Assembly (NCBI GenBank): GCA_951217055.1
Contig: OX578276.1
Coordinates: 11,486,580 to 11,550,579 of the forward strand
Length of the DNA stretch: 64,000 nucleotides
From: Gerris lacustris
Taxonomy: Eukaryota; Arthropoda; Insecta; Hemiptera; Gerridae
Direction: 5' to 3'
Shown one piece after another: positions 20,194-31,885 of the stretch. The notes under the pieces are model-generated. The model was not told where the DNA came from and made no database searches. It saw only the letters and a program-made list of their open reading frames with translations. Position 1 is the stretch's first letter. Every line of letters begins with the position of its first letter. A program made the translations under genes and the position numbers.

Positions 20194-22189
20194 ATGTCAA
20201 TAGCGGACAAGATGAGTGGAGTTCAGAGCTTGACCGCTATGGGAAACTTAAAGAGGAGGCTAAGAGCCTGCGAGAAGTGGAAGGTGGCTATTCGCAGGGA
20301 ATACAAGGCCAAGATGACAGCCCTCAGACGAGAGAGGGATAGAAGAATGAAAGGCCAGTCCAAGGAGAATGTGGAAAAAATCCTGGTCTGGTATAGGGCA
20401 ATTAAGGACAGCCTAGGTGCCCAACTTCTGGAGGACCTCACCACAATCGAGACTGTGGATACGGAAAAGATTGTTATTGAGGAAGCCCCGGAAGAAGACC
20501 ATCCAGCTACGACAGACACCGGCAAGGAAGACAAGGAAAAAGTCCAGAGCACTAAGGAAAAGGTAGTGAGCCCTGTCACGCCACATATCTTTCCGGTCGT
20601 TATGGTTAAGAATATGATGAACAATTGTGGTAAGGGATCGTCAGGTTCTAGTACTTCCTCGTCCTCTTGTTCTTGCTCGTCCTCCAGTTCATCCGCTAGA
20701 GAGGATGAAGAAGTACTCCTAGGAACCAAGGGAGGTGCTAAGGAAGACGAGGACGCTGAGGACTCCGGTGGATTGAAGAAGTTAGCTCCTCGCAGCAAAA
20801 GACTGAGGCCCGACGTTGAAGAAGACGATGATGACTCCGATGGGACACTCGGCACGGATACTGCAAGTAAACTCGACAAAACCATCTCAGACCTCGAATC
20901 ACAGGTTCGTAGCCTAGGGTTGGCAGGGAGTAAATCAAAGATAAATAGAGATGTGACCAGTACCTTGCTGAAACTAATCTCCAAAGTCAGATCAGGTATT
21001 AATCGATTATCCCTTATAACAGTGAAAATGGAGGGAGAAATCAAAGCAAGAACCCAACTGATTAAGATGATGGGAAAACCTGTCCCCCACAAGAAAGTTC
21101 AATTTCACCTTTCCCCTGGTATGTCCTCCCCAGTTAGAGCCCCCAAGGAAGTTACCCCTAACGTTTTCTATAGTACTTCGTCTAAAAGTTCCACCCAGGA
21201 AAAAAGAAAACCTAGGAAACCCCGTTCTCATCTCACCCCCACTGATGACAGTAAGACTGAGGGAGAATGGGTTCAAGTTCCCATTAAGGCTAATAGATCC
21301 TACGCCGGTGTCGTAGGTAAGGTTGCTAGTGTAGGTACAATCCCTGCTCCTACTGTCACCCCCAAAATCACCCCTAGGAAAGTTGTTCCTCCTTCAGGTC
21401 CTAGAAATAGGAATGTGATAATTGATCCCCTAAAAACGGTGATAATTTCCCCTAAAGAAGGTTCTACCACAATCCAAGACATCATAGGTTTAAGGCAGGT
21501 AATCTTATCAGAGATCCGTCCCTCAAAGACGTCAAAGTCCGCCATATGAGAGAACGCCTTAATAGCCTTTCCTATGCTATCGAGTGCGAATCCAAGGAGG
21601 ACAGAGACAAAATTATGGCATGTGATAAAATCGAGCCCCTTGGCCTTGTAACGTCCATCCCCGAAGCCCACGGGGAGGCAGTAATCATAAACGGAGTTGA
21701 TAAATCCCTGTCCAAGGAAGACTTCCTTGCTGAGCTTTGGGATAGAAATCTTAGCAGCATGGGATTTTTGAAAACCCAAAGAGACAAGCAATTCATTGTT
21801 AGATTCAGCCTCCCGTGTCCGTGGATAAAGAGTTGCAACATTGTCCGATGGGTTGTTGAAGTGCCCAAAGACATGAGGGATGCTCTGATCTCAAGAGGGT
21901 ATGTCAATGTGGAGTGGGCTCGGCTGGAGGTTAGGCCTTACACCTGTTCACCAGGTGTGGTGGCGTCTGCCTTCGGTACGGTCACTCTAAGAGGAACTGC
22001 CCTCAGAAAGATGAGATGACTTGCGGCCATTGCTCGATCCTTGGACACGTCTTTAAAGATTGTCCCAATACCGATGCACCTCCAGTCTGTGCCCCGTGTT
22101 CGGCTAAGGGGAAGCCCTCCAATCATACCACCAAAGACCCCCTTTGTCTTGAGTACCAGAGAGAGCTTAAACGTCTATACCAAGGATGA
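20194..22189 (+). pseudogene. LINE ORF1 (Gag-like) with CCHC knuckles
   Basis: ATG 20194 opens a basic coiled-coil-like N-terminus, then a Ser/acid-rich region (residues about 145-215) and a basic linker. The frame breaks at about 21500 and continues in the frame of 21546-22019 (MRERLNSLSYAIECESKEDR, the Gag-like RNA-binding core). It breaks again at about 22015 and continues as CGHCSILGHVFKDC, a CCHC knuckle (C-x2-C-x4-H-x4-C), and a second one (CAPC...H...C). It ends at TGA 22187-22189, which overlaps the ORF2 start as ATGA. The product would package LINE RNA. Confidence 0.75.
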
Positions 22190-22966
22190 GTGACACACCA
22201 ACCCAAACTAGGGCTTGCCCGTATTATATCCCTTTCAATCAAGTCGAAGGGGTCCGTTTCCAACAATGCCCCGGAAGAGTTTTCTTCCGGGCAAGTGGTA
22301 TTGGTGGACTTGTCCACCACTACAAGATAACCCATCCGACCAACGCCATTCACTGGAGGTGTCTTAAATGCCTTAGGGTCTTTGAGACTTACGCTAGTGG
22401 ATCATCATGGCAAGTGCACAGGCCCTAGGGAAGAAGTCCCCCTACCCCATCCCTGTGGAGCCCCCGGGTGTGATCGCTCCTTTGCCACGGCCTCGGGACG
22501 CTCTGTTCATATCCAATCTGCCCATCCAGTGATGAGGGAAGTTGAGAAAGGGTTGGAGAGGAAGGCAATTGCCTCAGGAAGTAGAGATCGGGTCTGGACC
22601 GCTGAGGAGCTGCGCATCTTCGATCGGGAAATGGCTTTACATTATCCTGATCGCGGATACGCAGCTAAGGTCGCCCTTCATCTGCCCCGCAAAACTGTGG
22701 AGCAAGTGAGGGAAAAAGCGCGCTCTCGAAAACCTGTAGTCCAACCTAATCACCCCCCTGAGGAAGGTAGTTCAGAGTTGGATAGAGAAATAGACCTCCC
22801 GGCATTAGTAGATTTAGTCCCTGACCCCATTAACTCAAATCGTCCTTCTAGCCCCCTTAGACCAGTGCCTGACCATCCCATTACTCCTCCCGACCCTGGA
22901 CCCCCAGAAGTAGGAGCAATTCTTGAGGGCGGATTGGCGGAATGGAAACAGATTTTGCTCCACTAA
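22186..22966 (+). pseudogene. LINE ORF2 N-terminus: zinc fingers and Myb-like segment
   Basis: ATG 22186 overlaps the ORF1 stop. The first part reads QQCPGRVFFRASGIGGLVHH with HYKITHP, and WRCLKCLRVFE, two finger-like Cys/His sets. After a frameshift near 22420 it reads HPCGAPGCDRSFATASGRSV with HIQSAHP (a C2H2 finger) and VWTAEELRIFDREMALHYPD (Myb-like). A Pro-rich linker ends at TAA 22964-22966. These parts bind target DNA in R2-type elements. The reverse transcriptase and endonuclease are missing. Confidence 0.7.
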
Positions 22967-23046
22967 TATGACATTATTTAACTAATTTAACCTTAGGGAA
23001 GGTTATAAACATTTCGTTTTCTTCATTTACCAAGTTGTCTGAAAAC

Positions 23047-25474
23047 ATGGAACCCTCTTGTGAGTACTCATAAATTTATATTTTAAGCTAAGATTATCTC
23101 AATTATTTGCAATACTTTTATGTTTTATTGAAAGAATATAGTTGTAAGATAAAAATAATGTTTTTATCTTGAATAATGTTAACATTGATTTATTTATTCA
23201 TAATAGTCTTGTGCTGAACCACTGTTGAATAACTATGTCCCACCAGTGGGACATCAGGTCTGAACGGTTGTTTCAGTTATTTTAATTATGTACCTTGAGT
23301 GGGACATTGGGTTTCAATGGTATTATTTTTTATTCAGGTAGTAAAGGTGATAAAAAAGATTTAAAAAAAAAAAAAAATTTAAATAAAGAAGAGGATGTAA
23401 AAGAAATTCATAGAATTCTTTTTGATGATTCAGATTTGGAAAGCATATATGATGATATTGACGAAAATGCGTTGTGTGAAATAAATACTCGAGGCAATCG
23501 TCTGAGAGTAGGTATGTATAATATCGTGTTTTTTATCTAAATTTTTACTATTTTCTTTTTATGTAAATGCTATTTTAAATTTCCAGATCTGTTTCAATTC
23601 TAATCAATGATTGTTTCACTTGATAGCGTGGTATAATGCTTTGAGGGAAGCAAACTTTGGTCCTAAAAAGTTGTTTGCTAACAAGTTTTTCTTCTAATAT
23701 GGCAATATATTGTTTTAGGCGGTGACTGTGTTGGTCCAAACCAGGATGAAGAAAGGGTTATTACAGATGATGCAGAAATATTATATGAGATCTCAAGAGA
23801 AGACAAAGGTAACAATAAATACTTTTTTTTATTAAATCTTGTATAAATGTATTTATTTTTTATTTGTTACTAGATAATATATTTTATTTTTTCAGTTTTA
23901 GGTGAGGAACTGATTTTGGGTGAATTAGAGCTTGAAAGAGAACATGAATTAACTATTTTTGAAGAAACCCCAAATTTTGAAAGAGCGCTACCAACTTTTT
24001 AAAATTCCAAAGGAAAAAATTAAATGGAGAAACGGTTCTTTTGAAACATTTCACCCTGAATTTGAACCGCCTCACTCTTATGTTGAAAATATTTGCCATA
24101 ATCCTGATACCTCGAAACTAATTATGAAGAAACTGCAATCCCATTGTGCTATTTCCAGAAATACTGCCCTAATAATTTATTCGTTGAAGCGGCAGAATGC
24201 ACCAATATGTATGCATTCTGTAAACAAGGAAAAGAGCTAAAGACAGACGCCAATGAACTAAAGGAACTTGTTGCCTTGCATTTATTAATTGGCGTCTTAA
24301 AATATCCTAGAGTAAGGATGTTTTGGGACAGAAACTTTGGAAATAAAAGTTTCATTGAAACTATGTCAAGAGACCCTTTCTTTTCTCTTCGCACAAATCT
24401 ACATTTCGTAGACTGTTTAGAAGAAAAATCAAAAGAAGACCGATTATGGAAGGTGAGACCCTTGTTAGAATCCATAAGAAACCGTTGCCATCAACTCAAT
24501 ATGGCGCGCAAACTCAGTATTGACGAGCAAATAGTCCCTTTTAAGGGTAATTTAAATATAAAACAATATATCAAGGGGAAGCCTTGTCCTTGGGGGTATT
24601 AAACTATATTTCTTATGCGGTAAATCAGGAATTGCTTACGATTTTTTTGTTTACCAAGGCTCAACAACGAAATATGTACAGGGATCCAAAGAAATGGGTA
24701 TTAGAGCTGCTACAGTACTAACACTTCTGCAAAGGGTGCAAGCAAAAGGCCATATTGTGTACTTCTATAATTATTTCAGTTCATATAGTTTGTTAGTACA
24801 TTTAAAAAAGAGAAAAATATTTATGCAGCAGGAACAGTTCGAATAAATCGATTTTCAAATCCACATGTAACTAATGACAAACTAATAAAACAACAGACTA
24901 GAGGATATTCTGAACAAGTAATTAGTAAGCATGGAATAATTTTAACAAAATGGTTGGATAATCAACCTATTGCCCTGGCATCAAATTGTGTAGGGATAGG
25001 ACAGTGTGATTTAGTCAAACGGTATAGTAAGAATGAAAAAAAAAATAAAAACAAATATGAAACCATCTCTCGGCCAGAAGTTGTAAAATTGAATAAAAAA
25101 GGAATGGGAGGTGTTGATCTGTTAGATCAACATATCAGTAATTTCAGGACCTTTATAAAATACCGAAAATCGACATTAAGACTAATTTTTCATTTTTTTT
25201 TATCTACAGTGGTAAATTCGTACTTAGAATACAAAGAAGATATGACTCTCTTAAATGTGCCAAAAAAAATATATCAGATTTTTTAGGATTTCGTTTAAGA
25301 GTTGTGGAAGGTCTTCTAAAGCTAGGCATGCCAATAGAAAAAAAATATCCAGGAAGGCCAAGGAGTCGGAGTTCTTCATACTCCAAACAATGGCGCATAG
25401 ACCATGAAGGTCAAGAAATAACAAAGACTTCATTCTGTGAGGCGTTTAATAAAGCCTTGGAAAGACTGGATTAG
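23047..25474 (+). pseudogene. piggyBac transposase with three introns
   Basis: Four exons fit the frame and GT-AG rules: 23047-23059 (MEPS), 23338-23511, 23719-23808, then 23896 onwards. The first exons are acidic. The main exon gives KWRNGSFETFHPEF, the DDE domain (RKLSIDEQIVPFKGNLNIKQ, GIAYDFFVYQG with the first Asp, GMGGVDLLDQ with the third) and a C-terminal part ending ALERLD at 25472-25474. The second catalytic Asp, expected in the DNYFSS-type motif near 24770, reads Tyr (FYNYFSS). Frameshifts lie near 24000, 24140, 24595 and 25280, and a stop near 24845. The short Cys-rich end typical of piggyBac is not visible. It is inactive. Confidence 0.85.
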
Positions 25475-25800
25475 TCTCAGCGATTAAATTGGGTTTTATA
25501 ACTAAAGGAATCTTCCCTTTTAATCCAGATGGGCTCGACTTTAAGAAAAAATGTTATCTCGTAATGCTGCCATAAGTAAGGATAGCATTCTTACAACTGA
25601 GAGCGCCCTTACACCTGACAAGGGGTCACATTGGGATTAGTTGGAGAGCAAAATCGACTCTCTTCTTCTCCTTTGGTTCAAATATAATGACAACGAAAAA
25701 TGGAGTGGAAAAACCATGTTTCTCGTTTGAAGACAATTTGTTGCAGATGATAAGGTTAGTCCAATGTAACCTGCAGTAGACAGCCAATGTAACCCAAGTG
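25475..25800 (+). pseudogene. second pogo-type transposase C-terminal fragment
   Basis: The frames give GIFPFNPDGLDFKKKC, then RNAAISKDSILTTESALTPD and KYNDNEKWSGK. The PFNPD motif after the DDE domain is common in pogo/Jerky-type transposases. It is short and frameshifted; the upstream DDE domain is absent. Confidence 0.5.
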
Positions 25801-26079
25801 TAACTATATAACAACTACCCAGCAACCAGAAGATAACCAGACAGGCTTTACATGTATATTATTCTTATCAACAATGGTTCTCAATATAATTATTTTTCCT
25901 CTTTTTTTCAATTTGATTTTATATTTATGGTCATTTGTATTTGTATGTAATTTTAATGTATGCCTCTGATTAAACATTTTATAAAAAAATATTATAAGTC
26001 AGTAAAGGAACGAAAAATAAAATAAACAACAAACAAAACTAAATAAACACAGCAGAAAAAAAAGCAGGTTTTAAAATCA

Positions 26080-26790
26080 ATCCAAGGGAAACCCAGATAC
26101 TTACAAACGGAGAAACTGAAAAAATAGAGACAAGAATAGAGACAACTGTTATGGGTAAATGAAGATATATAATATTTAGGTCAACTAATAACGTTTTAGA
26201 CAAGCAAATAGTTTTAGCAAGGAATTAGATAAGATATTATTATACCTATGATAGCATGGAAAAAATATTGGGTCTTAAAATTTGTATTTAAAAGCAATAT
26301 GAATATAGCTCTTAAGAGAAAAGCATTTAATTCTTGTATTATTCCTAGCCCCATATATGGTGTCCAAACATGGGCAATGACAAAAAAAAAAATACAGATA
26401 GAATTTGAGAAACACAAAATGCTATGGAAAAAAGTAAGTTAAGGATCAGAAGAGTAGAAAGAAAAAAAAGAAATGAATATATAAGGAAAAGAACTGGAGT
26501 CCGAGATGCTATAGAAGTTGCAAGACAATCCAAGTGGGTGTGGACACCTGATGAAGAATAAGACACAAGATGGATCAAGAGAGTTACTGTATGGTATCCG
26601 AGATGTAATGCTAGAAAAGAGGAAGACCTGTCAAAAGGTGGAGAAATATTCTGGAAAAGGTTTTTTGGAAAAACAGGGACGAGAGTGGCAAACGATAGAA
26701 GGAGGCCTACCCCAGAAATGGGCCTAGTTCTTAACAAGCAATGAACTAAACTATAAAAAGAAATAAAACAAATCAAAATAAAAACAAATT
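26080..26790 (+). pseudogene. LINE reverse transcriptase C-terminal fragment (RTE-like)
   Basis: The frames give LTNGETEKIETRIET, FKSNMNIALKRKAFNSCIIP with SPIYGVQTWAMTKK, then RNEYIRKRTGVRDAIEVARQ and KW, and finally a GREWQTIEGG-like end. This order (LKRK.FN.C..P...YG..TW, then R...WI...T) is typical of RTE and related LINE tails. Multiple stops and shifts are present, and the catalytic part is missing. 26791-27039 has no gene. Confidence 0.65.
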
Positions 26791-27472
26791 AAGTCTAATG
26801 ATAAGAATTTAAAATTAATAAAATAGGGGAAAAAAGTATTTTGATACCATAGTTACCAAGTAAAAAAAAACATTATGTGTACTTATATATTAAACAGTTT
26901 ATATTATAATTTATAAGATATTAGTTTCTATTATTTAAACGATAAAAGTTATTATTTGTTATTGAACTAAATAAAAAGCTTGTTATTATTGTTATTGTTA
27001 TTGTATACCTCTTTTAACTTAGTTCCAAGGTTGATGATTCTGATAAAATTAGTCACCTATCACTAACTCAACCCTCAGAGTATGATTCAGGCATTATTGC
27101 CATTGAAACTACTGAGAATGCTTAATTGAATTTTGTGAAAGCACACCTGATAAACAAATAAAAATAAAAAGTAAAAATGCGATTATGGAGTTAGATACCA
27201 GTTTCAAGAATCATGCAAATAAACCAAAATTTTATAGAAGTCAAAATAAAAATAATTTTAGATGCCGGCAGAGAGGCTCTTATCAAAGAAGGAGTACATT
27301 CAGGTTCCAAGGTAATTTGAGAAATTTCTGTGAAATACATAAAAAGCAAATGAGGCTAAAACTGAAATTATGTTTGTCACAGTTTAGCCAAATTACCATT
27401 ATTGTCAAAAAAAACTTCTAGTCATCTACAGCCTTACATAAGATCTCTTGTAAAGTTGTACCAACGACATTT

Positions 27473-28148
27473 TTAAGTGTAAATGCAAAGATCACAACAA
27501 TGATAGGAAACATTTCTGAGTTAGTCATAGCTTATTTAGAAAAATGTTTGTAGAAATTTCCATTCCATTCCATTCTAGCTAATTTCCATTTTTATTTTAT
27601 TTTAAAGGGCCATCATTGGTGTCACATTACATTTTTTTGCCGTTTTGCATTGAATCACCAAAACTCATTAAGTCAACCGCGTGGTGATTCACTTGTCTTC
27701 AAAGATATAATTAAATCATATTAAGTTTTAAAGCATTATGCTATTCATTGTTCAAATTATGAAGAACCAAATTGGTGTCATTTAAGTTTTCTTTAAACTA
27801 TTTAAATTGTTTAACTATTTAAAGTTTTCTTTAAACTATTTAAATTGTTTAACTATTTAAAGTTTTCTTTAAACTATTTAAATTGTTCAACTATTTAAAG
27901 TTTTCTTAAGTTTTCTTTAAACTATTTAAAGTTTTCTTTAAACTATTTAAAGTTTTCTTTAAACTATTTAAATTGTTTAACTATTTAAAGTTTTCTTTAA
28001 ACTATTTAAATTGTTTAACTATTTAAAGTTTTCTTTAAACTATTTAAATTGTTTAACTATTTAAAGTGTATATGCAAAGATCACAACAATGATTAGAAAC
28101 ATTACTGAGTTAGCCTTGGCTTATTTAGAAAAATGTTTGTATAAATTA
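27473..28148 (+). repeat. duplicated ~84-bp block flanking a minisatellite
   Basis: 27473-27556 and 28069-28148 share AATGCAAAGATCACAACAAT and CTTATTTAGAAAAATGTTTG with a few differences. Between them lie 230 bases of AT-rich sequence and the array at 27783-28066. A tandem duplication of a transposase gene piece, later expanded by the array, would explain it. Confidence 0.65.
27783..28066 (+). repeat. AT-rich minisatellite, ~44-bp unit
   Basis: Variants of TTTTCTTTAAACTATTTAAA with TTGTTTAACTATTTAAAG repeat about six to seven times, with some units shortened to about 22 bases. The units are rich in TTTAAA and near-palindromic words. No coding is likely. Confidence 0.85.
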
Positions 28149-28149
28149 A

Positions 28150-29000
28150 TTTAGCCATTTATACACCCAAAAAAAGATAAGTGTGATATGTGTTGCAGTT
28201 ACGAAGTTGGTAATTTTTCGAATAATCATGCTTCACAAAATGGCCAACGAGGGCACAAGGGAAGAAAAAGCAGAGACAAAGCCGGTAGGATTCATGTATT
28301 CACATCTGATAAACAAGCTGAAAAGCTTGCACCAGGTATAAATGCTAGTGCTTAGTACTAGAAAACCAAACTAAATGTTCACAATTTTTACCATGTATAA
28401 TTTAAAAACCAAACAAGTTAAATCTTATTGGTTTGATGAAGCTACAGCACAGCTTGAAGCATCAATTTTTGCTTCTTGCTTCATTGATAACTTAAGTAAG
28501 ACGTTATACAAAGAACCTAAACCTTTAGTTCTATGGTATGAAGGTTATGGTTACCATAATAGTAATTCTATTCTGTCAAACCCCCTAGTGCATTTTAGAG
28601 CGACCCGAAACATAGTAATTGAACAAACATTTTTAGTAAAAGGTCATTAGATGGAATGTCACTCATTGCATAGTACCAAAGAGCGAGTTTTGGAAAAACA
28701 TAAATATATCTACCTAGCCATACATAAGTGTGACAATTGATACTAGAAAAACTCCAATCCCATATGATACTGAATTTTTACATTTCTCTTTCTTCAAGAA
28801 CTATTCTGCTGTAAAAACTATGTTGTAACCTTCAATTCACCCAGGAATAGGAGACCCTACAGTCAATGATATAAGATCAATTAAGTACATTCCTAGTGGT
28901 AAAGTACACGTTGAAGTAAACAGTCTTCCCACAGTTGTATTTTTCACCTCCAAAAATATCTACAAGAAAATGGAGGGGTTTACATAATTTGAAAACAGTG
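28150..29000 (+). pseudogene. DDE-like transposase family relic, copy 1
   Basis: The frames give PKKDKCDMCCSYEVGNFSNN (a C-x2-C-C start), RIHVFTSDKQAEKLAPGINA, then the open part 28375-28650 (HNFTMYNLKTKQ-like, SYWFDEATAQLEASIFASCF, NSILSNPLVHF, IEQTFLVKGH). Then come HSTKERVLEKHKYIYLA and GDPTVNDIRSIKYIPSGKVH. This order recurs in a repetitive insect family I believe to be transposases with an RNase-H-like fold. The expected acidic residue of a YSDGC-type motif reads YEGYG here. The same family appears at 63103-63498 on the other strand. I cannot name the superfamily with confidence (Sola-like is one idea). Confidence 0.55.
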
Positions 29001-29324
29001 ATTCCTGTTGATTTCCACTCATTCTATGATAGCCAGATTAATAAAAAAAAAAAAAATAGTTTAAGAATACAGTAATATAAGATTTACAAGTAGTTAAAAG
29101 CGTGGAAAAATATACATACAGAGAACCAATGAAATCGTAGGCTTAATTAAACATGAAAATAATAAGATGAGGAAAAAAGTGATATTTTAATTTGATTATT
29201 AGTTCTCAGACTTTAACCCCACAAAATAATATTTTTTGTAGAGTTATGAAAATTAAATTTAAATAATATATTCTAATTATTTATAGCATCTCTTCTCATT
29301 AAATCTTTACACTGAATAATTTAT

Positions 29325-29600
29325 AAGATAACTCATGTCATGAAAATTTATTGTGATCTAGTCCCTTTTTTAGATTAGTTTAAAATTAATATTCTTGTTA
29401 AGTAAATTGGAATTTGATTTTTTACGTATATTAGTTCAAAGATAATTTAAGACATGGGAATTTATTGTGATATTTTACCTCTGTTTAGATTATTTTTAGC
29501 CAATTAATATTCTTGTTAAGTAAATTAAAATTCAACTTAATTTGAATGCGTTTAGTAGTTCTAAGATAATTTGAGACATCAAAATTTATCGTGATCGACT
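29325..29600 (+). repeat. degenerate tandem repeat, ~116-128-bp unit
   Basis: Three units share AGATAA-CT/TT, GACATG/CA, AATTTATTGTGAT, then TTAGATTA and AATTAATATTCTTGTTAAGT before a new unit. They are 70-80 % alike by eye. The sequence from 29001 to 29324 is AT-rich with a poly(A) run at 29041-29054 and no gene. Confidence 0.65.
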
Positions 29601-29655
29601 ATTATGCGAGACAATCTGACAACTTGATAACCTTCTGGAAACAGAAAATTGGCTA

Positions 29656-30041
29656 ACAACAAACCCTGGACAGTCCTCCTTCCAGTTTATCAGAGCATTA
29701 CGCACAGGTGCTTAGAGCCCCTTAGCCTCGCAGGCTCCCAATTTAGAATGAAACAACAAACCCTGGAGAGTCCTCCTTCCAGTTTATGAGCATTACGCAC
29801 AGGTGCTTAGAGCCCCTTAGCCTCGCAGGCTCCCAATTTAGAATGAAACAACAAACCCTGGAGAGTCCTCCTTCCAGTTTATCAGAGCATTACGCACAGG
29901 TGCTTAGAGCCCCTTAGCCTCGCAGGCTCCCAATTTAGAATGAAACAACAAACCCTGGAGAGTCCTCCTTCCAGTTTATCAGAGCATTACGCACAGGTGC
30001 TTAGAGCCCCTTAGCCTCGCAGGCTCCCAATTTAGAATGAA
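29656..30041 (+). repeat. four-copy tandem repeat, ~97-bp unit
   Basis: Units start at 29656, 29753, 29848 and 29945 with ACAACAAACCCTGGA. They contain CACAGGTGCTTAGAGCCCCT and TTAGCCTCGCAGGCTCCC. The copies are almost identical and GC-richer than the surroundings. Each unit holds an inverted pair GGAGCC/GGCTCC able to fold into a small hairpin. No frame is kept through all units. Confidence 0.9.
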
Positions 30042-31107
30042 AGTCAGACAAATAAGAAAAGCAACCAACAGAATCTTTGGAAAGATTCCGCTAAAAAAAG
30101 ATCCAATGCTAGTGTGTAAAATACAATGTTCATTTGACCATGAATGTTAAAAAAAAAAAAAAATCTTTTATAATGACGAAGTGAGAATCGAAGCAAAAAA
30201 TCGACCAAACATTTTTCTGGAGAGTAATTTTGAAGATATTATTCTTTGTATTGGGTGTTTATGCAGTTATTAACAGTAGGTACTTTGATGTTGCAATCAA
30301 TCAATAACTGAGGTTCTTTTTTTAATCTAAAAAGTTAGTATTTTCTTTGCCCTTTATTTCATTGTCTGATTGATTTATTCTTCAGCTTTTTTGTAGTTGA
30401 TTTTTGACTCAGAACTATGTATTTGTTTTCTTTAAGGCAGATTTAGGCTGTGGCTAAGATGCCTGTCCTACACACTAGGCTAAGGAGAGATTCTTTGCAT
30501 GCCACTGTGTGAAGATGTAGACCACTTTTCTACAAGACTGACTTTTTGGCAGCAGAACATTTGTATGAAAGTTCAAAGAGCAGCAAAATACTTCAGTCTC
30601 ATGAGACACAACAAGTTTATTGTATAAATCATGGTGTATTTAATTTAAGTTATTCTCTGATTCCAGCTCCATTTAAATAGAACCCTCGTAGACATAGTTT
30701 CTTTTCTTTTACTTCCAATTCGTGGTAATCTGAAACAAATAAAAATAACTAAATTAAAATAAAATTCAACAAAAATATAAATGATCATATAAAATAAGTT
30801 AAATTATATTAATTAGACATCAGTACTCAAGTTAGTAATATCTTTAAAAATTGTTTTAAAATCCTTAAATTGTGTATAAGAAATTGATGTATTTCATTAT
30901 AAACTTTATTTCATACTTAGTTATAAGTTTAATTTAGGTGTTGCACTCAGGGATATAATCGCTCTTATGTTTAAATATTAAAATATCCCTTTTTTCTATA
31001 TTTATTTAAATAAATTTATATTTAAATGAATAATATATTAATTAATTATTTCTAATATATTATTAATATAACATATTAAATTTAAATAAATCTATATTTA
31101 TTTAATT
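30042..31107. other. no gene seen
   Basis: AT-rich sequence without frames over 60 codons. 30430-30660 is less AT-rich but shows no recognisable coding. 31015-31090 is built of ATTTAAATAAAT-type words. Confidence 0.5.
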
Positions 31108-31343
31108 GGGCACTTCTTTAGATTGTTACTCCCCTTATAAAGAAAACAGAGGGGAGTAGCAATCTAAAGAAGGTGAATGGAATTTTCTTCTTTAGACTGT
31201 TACTCCCCTTATATAAACAGAAGTGTGATATTCTTTTGTCCTAAAGTACATTGGTCTCAACATCCCTTTGTCTTAATAGTTATTTAGTTATAGTCATTTA
31301 TATTTTAAAACTACATAGGGGAGTAACAATTTAAAGAAGTACC
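31108..31343. mobile_element. MITE with 7-bp target duplication
   Basis: The ends are inverted: GGGCACTTCTTTAGATTGTT at the left and its partner ending AATTTAAAGAAGTACC at the right. TTTAATT flanks both ends (31101-31107 and 31344-31350), which fits a hAT-like 7-8-bp duplication. A second internal inverted pair (31149-31200) shows nested rearrangement. The inner word ACAGAAGTGTGATATTCTTT is shared with the elements at 33816 and 51578. Confidence 0.75.
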
Positions 31344-31549
31344 TTTAATTGAATATTTGTACATTGATAAATTACTAAAACCGAAGTCAGCCTTAACTTT
31401 TCCCCTCTGCATGCATTTCATTTAATAGGCAAAACTATTTAAATGAGGGTGTAGCTCCAGAAATATTAAATAGCATAACATGTGGGCAGAGTAAATTGAA
31501 AATATCAAAGGAAGTGTATCTAGAAAATAGATAATAGAGAGTGAAAAGT

Positions 31550-31885
31550 TGTAGGATTATATGATGATCGGGAAGTTGTAATGTTTAACGGTAAGACCCA
31601 GGATGATGATAAGGCAATAAACAAACCTAAGGCCAAGAGGAAATTCCGAATTGACTTAATTTGTTTAAGTGTGCGGGAAGTTTATCATCGAAAGATCATT
31701 TCTTGGTCGTACAAGAAATGCTCTCTCATCACATGCCTATCTATGTAAACTTAATTAATTATTAAAGGTTTGAAACAAAAGTTTTCTTTCTAACTCCTAA
31801 ATTGGTTTGAGGTTTGAGGAAGAATGGATGCACATATTATGCAAAGAAAATCAAGAGATTTTGAGGGAAAAGAACAAAAAAAAAA
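31550..31885 (+). repeat. dispersed repeat, also at 46720-47110 (minus)
   Basis: Shared words include ACGGTAAGACCCAGGATGAT, GTTTATCATCGA, CTATCTATGTAAACTTAAT, GGAAGAATGGA and CAAGAGATTTTGAG, in the same order. Divergence is considerable. A possible frame reads KTQDDDKAINKPKAKRKF here, but it is not kept in the other copy. Confidence 0.6.

Larger units (their letters stand above)
19690..22968 (+). mobile_element. two-ORF LINE with zinc fingers and Myb-like segment, 3'-truncated
   Basis: A GC-richer block between AT-rich piggyBac sequences holds a leader (with GTTTGGCCGGGGCGTTTGCC), ORF1 and the first part of ORF2. The reverse transcriptase and 3' end are absent. An ORF2 start made of zinc fingers and a Myb-like segment is typical of R2/NeSL-type elements with restriction-like endonucleases, whereas a zinc-knuckle ORF1 is more typical of two-ORF clades. 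Loss of the 3' end is unusual for LINEs and points to later deletion. Confidence 0.65.
19575..25474 (+). mobile_element. piggyBac-like element no. 1, interrupted by a LINE
   Basis: The left end is TTAA at 19575-19578 followed by CCCTTTCAGCCCCTGTGTCC. The internal word GTCCCACCAGTGG recurs at 23236-23260, next to the transposase gene. A LINE occupies about 19690-22968. The transposase lies at 23047-25474. No right end with matching TIR and TTAA was found before the next fragment, so the 3' end is lost. Confidence 0.75.

Noticed and set aside
20223..21092. 289-codon minus-strand ORF
   Set aside because: It is Ser/Leu-rich and antisense to ORF1 of the LINE, which has clear Gag motifs downstream.
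27783..28066. CRISPR array
   Set aside because: The repeats are contiguous with no unique spacers, AT-rich, and in a eukaryotic transposon setting. The same holds for the arrays at 29656 and 34274.
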